64,000 nucleotides of DNA, taken from positions 35,831-99,830 of the forward strand of contig NZ_QUAL01000054.1 in NCBI RefSeq assembly GCF_003579925.1, given 5' to 3'. This DNA comes from Jiangella rhizosphaerae (lineage in GTDB: Bacteria; Actinomycetota; Actinomycetes; Jiangellales; Jiangellaceae). Made by a program: the position numbers and the translations under genes. A model generated the notes under the pieces. It was not told the origin of the DNA. It worked only from the letters and a program-made list of their open reading frames with translations, and did not search any database. Shown here in pieces: positions 53,119 to 60,392 of this stretch (position 1 is its first letter; the number at the start of each line of letters is the position of its first letter).

Positions 53119-53893
53119 GCCGAGCGACGCGCAGTTCGTAGAGGTAGGCCTTGGTGACGGTGCCGCCGTATCGGTTCTCGATCAGGCCGCGGACGCAGTC
53201 GAACAGGCCGCGGCGGCGGTCGGGGCGCAGCGCACGGTGTCCGGAGTACGTCGACAACAGGTCGAGGTAGCCCTGCGCGTCGTACGTGACGTCGGTGCGG
53301 TAGCGGCGGCGGACGGCGGGCCGGAACAGCGGCGAGTCGTCGATCTCGTCGGCGAACGGCGCGATCGCGTCGGCCGGCTGGAGGCGCAGGCCGGGCGGGG
53401 TCGCGGGGTCCCAGCGTTCGTAGCACTCCTGCACGTCGGCGAAGAAGTCTGCCGTGCCGCCGAGCACGTGCTCGGTCGTCACCGTCGCCAGGGCGCCGCC
53501 GGGCCGCAGCACGGCCGCCACCCGCCCGGCCCGCACCGCCGGGTGGAGCCAGTGCCAGGCGGTGAACGACGTCACCAGCTCGGCGGAGGCCGGTGGCGCG
53601 GCCCACTGCTCGAAGGTCGACTCCACCACCTCGACGGGGTGGCCCGCGGTGCGTTGGCGCAGCGCCGCCGCGAGGTTGGCGCCCAGCTCGACGGCGACGA
53701 CATGCGCTCCGCGGGCGACGAGCGGCAGCGTCGCCTGGCCGGTCCCAGGGCCGATCTCCACCACCCGCGCACCCGGGCCCAGCCCGGCCAGCTCACCGAG
53801 GGCGGCGAAGATCGCGTCCGGGTAGCCCGGCCGGGCCCGGGTGTACAGCTCGGCATCCTCGTCGAAGATCGTGCGCAGCTCCCGGTCGGCCAT
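53081..53893 (-). CDS. Class I SAM-dependent methyltransferase
   Basis: 270 residues. Motif I is VVEIGPGTGQATLPLVARG; later motifs are VVAVELGANLAAAL and VTSFTAWHWLHPAV. The start IFDEDAELYTRARPGYPDAI is typical of small-molecule methyltransferases of the methyltransf_11/25 group. The substrate is unknown. ATG 53893 gives MADRELRTIFDED. It stands alone and overlaps the MFS gene tail to tail. About 125 bp without features separate it from the tRNA gene. Confidence 0.87.
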   Translation of the reverse strand: MADRELRTIFDEDAELYTRARPGYPDAIFAALGELAGLGPGARVVEIGPGTGQATLPLVARGAHVVAVELGANLAAALRQRTAGHPVEVVESTFEQWAAPPASAELVTSFTAWHWLHPAVRAGRVAAVLRPGGALATVTTEHVLGGTADFFADVQECYERWDPATPPGLRLQPADAIAPFADEIDDSPLFRPAVRRRYRTDVTYDAQGYLDLLSTYSGHRALRPDRRRGLFDCVRGLIENRYGGTVTKAYLYELRVARLSAPAGDDDARR

Positions 53894-54019
53894 GGCGGGG
53901 ATGCTGTCACGCGCGAGGAGCACGGCGCCATGGAGTTTCGGATCAACGTTCGAGGGTGGGGAGGGCCGGGCGCGCCGGGGGCACGGGGTGCGGGGCGAGG
54001 ATCTTCTGGGGAGGAGAGG

Positions 54020-54096
54020 TGGAGCCCGAAGTCGGATTCGAACCGACGACCTACCGCTTACAAGGCGGTTGCTCTGACCAGCTGAGCTATTCGGGC
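54020..54096 (-). tRNA. tRNA-Thr (anticodon TGT)
   Basis: On the minus strand the acceptor stem GCCCGAA pairs with TTCGGGC, followed by T and an encoded CCA (54020-54022). The D-arm is AGCTCAGCTGGTCAGAGC. The anticodon stem CCGCC/GGCGG type arm carries the loop CTTGTAA, giving anticodon TGT for threonine ACA codons. The T-arm contains GGTTCGAATCC. All elements of a normal cloverleaf are present. Confidence 0.96.
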
Positions 54097-54157
54097 AGAA
54101 GAGGAAACGGTACCCGAGCGGGCACCGTCCCCTCCACTGCGTCGGGTGACGCGGCCG

Positions 54158-56749
54158 TCAGACGACGGCGCCGTAGTTGGGGTCTTCGCGGCTGCGCTTG
54201 TCGACCTTCTTCGGCGCCGGCGGCGGGGCCGGCTTCTTGTCCTCGAGCAGGATGGTGAGCGGCACCGCCGTGAAGTTCGACGAGTACGTACCGATCAGGA
54301 TGCCCAGGACCAGCGCGAGCGCGAAGTCCGACAGCGAGTCGCCGCCGAGGACGAGCAGGGCGACGAGGATGAACAGCGTGCTCGCACCGGTGTTCACCGA
54401 CCGCGGCAGGGTGTTGAGGATGGCGGTGTTGGAGACCTCGCTGAACCTCTCGCCCTCCTTGCGGGTCCACGTCTCACGGATGCGGTCGAACACGACGACG
54501 GCGTCGTTGACGCTGTAACCGATGATCGTCAGCAGCGCGGCGAGGAACATGCCGTCCAGGGGCTTGCCGATCCAGGCGAAGATGCCGACGGTGACCACGA
54601 CGTTCTGGAACAGGGCCACGACGGCGCCGGTGCCGAACGTCCAGCGGAACCGGATCGCGAGGTAGGCCAGCTGCGCCGCCAGCGCGACCCCCAAGGCGAT
54701 GAGCGCGTTGCGCTGCAGCTCGTCGCCGAGGCTGGGGCCGATCAGCTCGTCGCGGATCAGCTCCGCGCCGCCGCCGGCCTCGTCGAGCGCGGCGATGACG
54801 GTGGCCGCCTCGTCGTCGGACATGTCGCTGGCGCGAACGGTGATGTCGTCGTCGCCGGACTCCTGGACGATGGCCGTCGGGAAGCCGGCGTCGGCGACCG
54901 CGGCGCGGGCGTCGTCGACGTCGATGGTCTCGGTGGGCGACACCTCGATGAGCCGGCCGCCGGTGAACTCGATGCCGAACTCGAGGCCGCGGACGAGGAT
55001 GCCGCCGAAGGCCAGCACCACGGCGACGGCCGAGATGAGCAGCCAGCGCAGCGGCCTGGCCATGAGCTGCGGGTTGCGCTCGCGCAGCCAGAGCCGCACG
55101 CGGCCGTGGTGGGCGAGGCCGCTGGCGTCCGGGTGCCGGTTCAGCCAGCGACGGTCGGCCAGCCACTCGCACAGCACCCGGCTCAGCACCAGCGCCGACA
55201 GCAGCGAGGCGAGCACACCGATGGTCAGCGTGACGCCGAATCCTCGGACGGGGCCGGAGGCCAGGAAGAACAGCAGCCCGGCGGCCAGCAGCGTCGTCAC
55301 GTTGGAGTCGGCGATGGCCGACAGCGCGTTCTTGAAACCGCTCTGGACGGCGCCGCGCAGGCTCTTCGTCTTGCCGTCGACGTAGTCCTCGCGGGCCCGT
55401 TCGAAGATCAGCACGTTCGCGTCGACGGCCATGCCGATGGCCAGCACGAAACCGGCCAGGCCGGGCAGCGTCAGGGTGGCGCCCAGCGCGCTCAGCGCGG
55501 CGTAGGCGATGCCGGCGTAGCCGATCAGCGCCAAGACCGCCATCAGGCCGACCAGGCGGTACGCGACGCCGATGAAGATCGCGGTGGCGGCCATGCCGAT
55601 GATCGCCGCCCAGGCGCTGGCCTCGATCGCCTCGTCGCCGAGTGTCGGGCCGACGACGCGCTGCTCGACGGTGACGACGTCGACGGGGAGCGCGCCGCCC
55701 TCGACCAGCGCGGCGAGGTCCTTGGCCTCCTCCTCGGTGAAGTCGCCGGTGATCTCCGTCTGGCCGCCGCGGATGCCGACGCCGCACTGGACGCTGTTCG
55801 TGACATTGGGCGAGGAGATGACGGTGTCGTCGAGGACGATCGCGATGCGCCGGCGCGGGTCGCCGTCGGGCTGGCAGGCGGCGTCGCTGGTGAGCTGCGC
55901 CCAGGTCTGGCCGCCGTCGCCGCTGAAGTCGAGCGTGACGAGCCAGCCGCCGCGCTGCACGTCGTAGATGGCGTCGGCGCCGTCGATCTCCTCGCCGGTC
56001 ATCGCGGTGGGCGCGAGCAGCAGCGGCTGGCCGGACTCGTCCGGCAGCACCAGCTGGTCCTCGCCGCCCGGGGCGGGGGTCTCGCCCGGCGCCGGCGTCT
56101 CGGTGGGCGCCGGTGTGGTGGCGGCGGCGACGTCGGTGCCGGTGTCGCCGGCCGGTGCCTCCGGCTCGATGGCGCCGCCGACGGAGCCCTCGGTGGCCGG
56201 CGGGGTCGCAGGCGGAGTGGTCGCGGGCGGCGTGGCCGGAGGCGTCGCGGGCGGGGTCTGGGCAGGCGTCTCGGGCGTCAGGCCGGAGGTGTCGTAGCCC
56301 AGGACGGGGTGCACCGTCAGCTGCGCGGTGCGGCCGAGGGCGTCGGCGGCCTCCCGCGGGTCGGAGACCCCGGGCAGCTCGACGATGATGCGGCGGTCGC
56401 CGGACCGGCTCAGCGACGGCTCGGAGACACCGAGTGCGTCGACCCGGCGGCGCAGCACCTCGAGGGCGCGGTCGGTGGACTCGGCGTCGGCCTGGACGGT
56501 GTCGGTGTCCTGCGTCTCCAGGACGATCTGCGCACCGCCCTCGAGGTCGAGGCCGAGGTTCGGGCTCGAGGTGAGCGTGACGAAGGCGGAGCCGGCGAGC
56601 ACCAGCGTGGCGGCGACGGCGCGGGCCACGCGGCCGCCGTCGGACGCGCCGGTGCCGCGCCTCTTGGCGCGCCGCCGGAACAGGGCGTACGTCGCCAGGA
56701 TGACGGCGGCCGCGCCGCCGACGAGGTAGAGCGCGGTCATGCGATCCAC
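54158..56749 (-). CDS. secDF: Fused protein-export membrane protein SecDF
   Basis: About 863 residues. The SecD half has GLDLEGGAQIVLETQD, the P1 head interrupted by a long Pro/Ala/Thr-rich insert (about residues 155-225), and helices with FVLAIGMAVDANVLIFERAR. The SecF half begins near 560 with GLEFGIEFTGGRLIEV and has LTIIGYSVNDAVVVFDRIRE. The D-x-N and N-D-x-x-V-V motifs are the proton-path signatures. It pulls preproteins through SecYEG using the proton gradient. GTG 56749 has GGAGA six bases upstream; ATG 56740 is the alternative. SecD and SecF are usually separate genes in actinobacteria, so the fusion is notable. Confidence 0.93.
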   Translation of the reverse strand: MDRMTALYLVGGAAAVILATYALFRRRAKRRGTGASDGGRVARAVAATLVLAGSAFVTLTSSPNLGLDLEGGAQIVLETQDTDTVQADAESTDRALEVLRRRVDALGVSEPSLSRSGDRRIIVELPGVSDPREAADALGRTAQLTVHPVLGYDTSGLTPETPAQTPPATPPATPPATTPPATPPATEGSVGGAIEPEAPAGDTGTDVAAATTPAPTETPAPGETPAPGGEDQLVLPDESGQPLLLAPTAMTGEEIDGADAIYDVQRGGWLVTLDFSGDGGQTWAQLTSDAACQPDGDPRRRIAIVLDDTVISSPNVTNSVQCGVGIRGGQTEITGDFTEEEAKDLAALVEGGALPVDVVTVEQRVVGPTLGDEAIEASAWAAIIGMAATAIFIGVAYRLVGLMAVLALIGYAGIAYAALSALGATLTLPGLAGFVLAIGMAVDANVLIFERAREDYVDGKTKSLRGAVQSGFKNALSAIADSNVTTLLAAGLLFFLASGPVRGFGVTLTIGVLASLLSALVLSRVLCEWLADRRWLNRHPDASGLAHHGRVRLWLRERNPQLMARPLRWLLISAVAVVLAFGGILVRGLEFGIEFTGGRLIEVSPTETIDVDDARAAVADAGFPTAIVQESGDDDITVRASDMSDDEAATVIAALDEAGGGAELIRDELIGPSLGDELQRNALIALGVALAAQLAYLAIRFRWTFGTGAVVALFQNVVVTVGIFAWIGKPLDGMFLAALLTIIGYSVNDAVVVFDRIRETWTRKEGERFSEVSNTAILNTLPRSVNTGASTLFILVALLVLGGDSLSDFALALVLGILIGTYSSNFTAVPLTILLEDKKPAPPPAPKKVDKRSREDPNYGAVV

Positions 56750-56826
56750 AGGAGGTCTCCAAGGGACGTGCCCGGCGGCGCGGGCACGTGCCGGCACGCC
56801 GTCGGGCGGAAGAGCTGAGGGGACGT

Positions 56827-57237
56827 CTACTGCCGGATCGCGGGCGGCCCGCGCTGCGGGTCGGTGGGCGTCCACGCGGCGTCGGCCGGCACCCGGTCGG
56901 CCGGGGCGGGGCCGGCGTCCAGGAGGTAGAGGTCGAGCGGCCCGACGACGGTCCACGCGGGCGTGGGCGGCGCGTAGCCGAGCTTGACGGTGACGGCGGT
57001 CGCGACGACGGCGAGGTCGAGGACGTCGCCGGTGCCGGCGACGGACGGCGCGGACGACCCGAGCTCGCCCGGCGCGGTGGTGATCGACGGACCGCGGTGC
57101 TGGCCGGACGGTGCCGCGGCCGCGGGCGGCCCGGACGAGATGAGCATGAGGGCGCCGGAGAGGAGGATGGCCGGAAGCGCCCACATCTTCCGGAGCACGC
57201 GGCTGCCCGCGTGGTCTCCGGAGCGGCGACCCGGCAT
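56827..57237 (-). CDS. Hypothetical exported protein upstream of secDF
   Basis: 136 residues. A signal peptide or anchor (WALPAILLSGALMLISSGPP) is followed by an Ala/Pro-rich segment. A short region (VATAVTVKLGYAPPTPAWTV) then leads to a disordered Pro-rich end. No family is recognised. ATG 57237 has GGGAGG eight bases upstream. It precedes secDF on the same strand by 77 bp, so the two could be co-transcribed. Confidence 0.65.
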   Translation of the reverse strand: MPGRRSGDHAGSRVLRKMWALPAILLSGALMLISSGPPAAAAPSGQHRGPSITTAPGELGSSAPSVAGTGDVLDLAVVATAVTVKLGYAPPTPAWTVVGPLDLYLLDAGPAPADRVPADAAWTPTDPQRGPPAIRQ

Positions 57238-57368
57238 GGCTGCGACCTCCCTGATGCGGCCCTTCGACGGCGTCTCGCCCGCCGTTCCCAGAACCGCGCC
57301 AACCATACCCGCTACCCCTGAGGCGTACGATGGTATGGACCGGTACCTGTCAGGGAAGAAGTGACCAC

Positions 57369-57656
57369 ATGCCCAACATCGGTACGCCTGAGCTGATCAT
57401 CGGCCTCATCGTCATCTTCCTCCTCTTCGGCGCGAAGCGGATGCCTGAGATGGCCCGCGGCATCGGCCAGTCGCTGAAGATCTTCAAGACCGAGATGGCG
57501 AAGCCGGCCGACAGCGACGCGTCGAACGCCGTCATCGTCACGCCGGCACCGGACCCGCAGCCGCAGGCGACCACCGCTCAGGCGACGCCGGCCCAGCCCG
57601 CTACCGAGGCGCCGGTTGCCGCCCCGGCCGACCCGGAGGCGCGTCCGGCGCAGTGA
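57369..57656 (+). CDS. tatA: Sec-independent translocase subunit TatA/E
   Basis: 95 residues. N-terminal helix TPELIIGLIVIFLLFGAKRM with the conserved Phe-Gly hinge, then the amphipathic helix PEMARGIGQSLKIFKTEM, then an Ala/Pro-rich cytoplasmic tail. It forms the pore-like assembly of the twin-arginine export system. No tatC is adjacent. It is divergent from the hypothetical/secDF unit, so both general export systems are represented in 3.5 kb. Its last 56 bp overlap the AfsR-like gene tail to tail. Confidence 0.92.
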   Translation: MPNIGTPELIIGLIVIFLLFGAKRMPEMARGIGQSLKIFKTEMAKPADSDASNAVIVTPAPDPQPQATTAQATPAQPATEAPVAAPADPEARPAQ

Positions 57657-60387
57657 CGCGCGCCGTCAGCTCCGCCCGCAGTCGTTCCGTGCCGCGTTCG
57701 CCCAGCTCGTCCAGGGCGGCGATGGCCTGCCGACGCACCCGCGCGGCGGCAGCGGCGTCGCCGGCGGCCTCGTGGCTGTCGGCGAGCTTCCGTAGCGTGA
57801 CCACCTCGTAGTACAGGCCGTCCAGCTCGCGCAGCAGGTCCAGCGCGCGCTCGAAGCAGTCGACGGCACGGTCGTAGGCGCCCAGCTGGTGGTGGGCGAA
57901 GCCGAGGGTGTCGAGGGTGGCCGCCTCGGCGAGCCGGTCGTCCAGGCCGCGCAGGATCTCCAGGGCCTGCCCGGCGAACTCCAGCGTCCGCTGGTACCGG
58001 CCGAGCATCGCGTGCGCCCAGCCGACGGCGTTCAGCGCGCCCGCCAGCCCGGCCGGCTGCCCGATGCGCCGGAACAGCTCCAGCGCCGCGAGGTCGTGGT
58101 CCAGCGACTCCTCGTGCCGCCCGGTGCGCTCCTTCACCACGCCCAGCGACCGCAGCGTCCGGGCCTGCCCGACGAGGTCGCCGCGGGCCGCATAGAGCGT
58201 CAGCGCGCGCTGCAGGTGCGCCTCGGCGTCGTCGTGGCGGTCGAGGTAGCCGTAGGCGCGGCCGAGCGACCGGTGCAGGTGGGCCGGCGGCTCGGTGTCG
58301 TCGAGTACCCGGACGGCCAGCAAGGCCGAGCTGTTGACCCGGGCGATGTCGCGCCAGCGCCCGCGCCAGTCGAGGTCGATCGTGAGCGCCCACGCCAGCT
58401 GCCACGCGTGGACGGCGTGTCCGTGGTCGGCCGCGGCGTCGACGGCGGCCAGCAGCGTGCGCCGCTCGGCGGCGAACCAGGCGCGCGCGGCCTCGGGGCC
58501 GGCGATGTGCTCGGCCGCCTCGGGCGTCGCCGACGGCGGCAGCACCGGCTCGTGCGTCTCGCGGTCGGAGCGCAGGAGACGGCTGGCCGCCAGCGCGGTG
58601 GCGAGGTAGTGGTCGAGCAGCCGGCGCAGCGCCGCCTCGGACTCCGGCCCACGGCCGCCCAGCTCGGCGGCGTACGCGCGCAGCAAGTCGTGCGCGCCGT
58701 ACCGGCCGGGCGCCGGTTCGGTCAGCAGGTGCGCGCGGGTCAGCTCGCTGAGCAGCGGGCGGACGGCGTCGGCGTCGAGGCCGGCGAGCGCGGCCGCCGC
58801 GGCCGTGCCGATGTCGGGGCCGGGGGCGGAGCCGACCAACCGGAACAGGCGGGCGGCCGGCCCGCTCAACCCGTCGTAGGACCACGAGAACACCGAGCGC
58901 AGGTCGATGGTGGCGTCGTCGGCGGCGAACGCGTCCAGCCCGCCGGCGGCCGCCCGCAGCTCGGCCACCCGGTACTCCAGCGACTCCGGCTGCTCCGCCA
59001 CCCGAGCGGCCGCGACGGCGAGCGCCAGCGGCAGGCGGGCGCACAGCGCGACCAGCTCGTCGACGATCCGCGGCTCTGCGCGGTGGTCGCCGATGCGGCG
59101 GAGCACCAGCTCGCGGGCGTCGTCGGCGGGCGGGAGGTCCAGCGTGACCGGCCGCGCACCGGCCGCCGTGGCCAGGCCGAGCAGCTGGTCGCGGCTGGTC
59201 ACCAGGGTCAGGCAGTCGGCGGAGCCCGGGAGCAGCGGCCGCGCCTGGCGGGCGTCGCGCGCGTTGTCGAGCAGCACCAGCATCCGGCGACCGGCCAGCA
59301 CGCTGCGGTACAGCGCGGCCTGGCCGTCGGCGTCGGCCGGTATCAGCTCGTGCGGCACCCGCAGCGCGTCGAGGAAGCCGCGGATCGCATCGGTGGGGTC
59401 GACCGGCGGCCGGTCGGGATCGAAGCCGCGCAGGTTGACGTACAGCTGGCCGTCGGGGAACCGGTCGGAGACGCTGTGCGCCCAGTGCACGGCCAGCGTC
59501 GTCTTGCCGACGCCGGCGGTGCCGGACACCGTCGCGACGGGGGACGTGGCGGCCGCGTGGTCCAGCAGCGCCAGCGCGTCGGCGCGGCCCACGAAGTCGG
59601 GCACGTCAGCGGGCAGCTGACGGGGCACGCGCCGCACCTCGGGCGTCCGCCGCGGCGGCGTCTGCGCGAGCAGCCGCGCGTACACCGCCCGCAGCCGGGG
59701 CCCGGGTTCGACGCCCAGCTCGGTGGCCAGCCGCGAGCGCACCCGCTCGTACTGCGCCAGCGCCTCGGCCCGCCGCCCGGACCGCTCCAGCGCCTCCAGC
59801 AGCAGCGCCCACGCCGGCTCGCGCAGCGGGTGGGCGGCGGTCAGCTCGCGCAGCTCGGGCACGAGGTCCGCCGGGCGACCCAGCTCGAGGTCGAGGGCGA
59901 TGCGCCGCTCCTGCGCCGCGAGGTGCCGTTCGACCAGCCGCGGCGCCTCGGTGCCGGCCAGCCAGGCGGACTCGACGTCGTCGAACGGCCGGCCGCGCCA
60001 GAGCGCGAGCGCCTCGGCGAGACAGCTGCGCTGCCGCAGCGGGTCGGAGCTGCCGTCGGCGCGGTCCAGCAGCCGCTGGAACCGGAGCACGTCGACGGCG
60101 TCGGGGTCGGCGTGCAGCACGTACCCGGTGGCGCTGGTCGCGATGAGGCCTGGGCCGAGCAGTGTGCGCAGCCGGGTGACGTAGGTCTGGATGCTGCGCC
60201 GCGGGTTGGCCGGCAGGTGCTGCGACCACAGCGCCTCGACCAGCCGCGCCACGGTGACGGTGCGGCCGGCCGACAGCGCCAGGACGGCGATCAACGCCCG
60301 CAACCGGCCGGTGGTGACGTCGACCGGCCGCCCGTCCGCCCGCAGGCGCATCGGGCCGAGAAGATCGATCTCGACGCGGGTGCTCAT
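57601..60387 (-). CDS. AfsR/SARP-type transcriptional regulator with NB-ARC and TPR domains
   Basis: 928 residues. N-terminal OmpR-like DNA-binding domain (about 1-95, RRSIQTYVTRLRTLLG), then the bacterial transcriptional activation domain (about 100-250). An NB-ARC ATPase domain follows with Walker A VSGTAGVGKTTLAVHW and MLVLLDNARDARQARPLLPG. C-terminal TPR repeats run from about 640 (LGRAYGYLDRHDDAEAHLQR). Such proteins activate secondary metabolite or hydrolase genes in an ATP-dependent way. The start lies within five bases of the GH116 stop, so both are probably on one transcript. No biosynthetic cluster is visible here. Confidence 0.93.
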   Translation of the reverse strand: MSTRVEIDLLGPMRLRADGRPVDVTTGRLRALIAVLALSAGRTVTVARLVEALWSQHLPANPRRSIQTYVTRLRTLLGPGLIATSATGYVLHADPDAVDVLRFQRLLDRADGSSDPLRQRSCLAEALALWRGRPFDDVESAWLAGTEAPRLVERHLAAQERRIALDLELGRPADLVPELRELTAAHPLREPAWALLLEALERSGRRAEALAQYERVRSRLATELGVEPGPRLRAVYARLLAQTPPRRTPEVRRVPRQLPADVPDFVGRADALALLDHAAATSPVATVSGTAGVGKTTLAVHWAHSVSDRFPDGQLYVNLRGFDPDRPPVDPTDAIRGFLDALRVPHELIPADADGQAALYRSVLAGRRMLVLLDNARDARQARPLLPGSADCLTLVTSRDQLLGLATAAGARPVTLDLPPADDARELVLRRIGDHRAEPRIVDELVALCARLPLALAVAAARVAEQPESLEYRVAELRAAAGGLDAFAADDATIDLRSVFSWSYDGLSGPAARLFRLVGSAPGPDIGTAAAAALAGLDADAVRPLLSELTRAHLLTEPAPGRYGAHDLLRAYAAELGGRGPESEAALRRLLDHYLATALAASRLLRSDRETHEPVLPPSATPEAAEHIAGPEAARAWFAAERRTLLAAVDAAADHGHAVHAWQLAWALTIDLDWRGRWRDIARVNSSALLAVRVLDDTEPPAHLHRSLGRAYGYLDRHDDAEAHLQRALTLYAARGDLVGQARTLRSLGVVKERTGRHEESLDHDLAALELFRRIGQPAGLAGALNAVGWAHAMLGRYQRTLEFAGQALEILRGLDDRLAEAATLDTLGFAHHQLGAYDRAVDCFERALDLLRELDGLYYEVVTLRKLADSHEAAGDAAAAARVRRQAIAALDELGERGTERLRAELTARVTAPDAPPGRPGRQPAPR

Positions 60388-60392
60388 CATCG

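Noticed and set aside
54146..56818. Long plus-strand frame (about 890 codons) opposite secDF
   Set aside because: Asp/Gly/Val/Arg-rich shadow; the minus strand encodes unmistakable SecD and SecF motifs.
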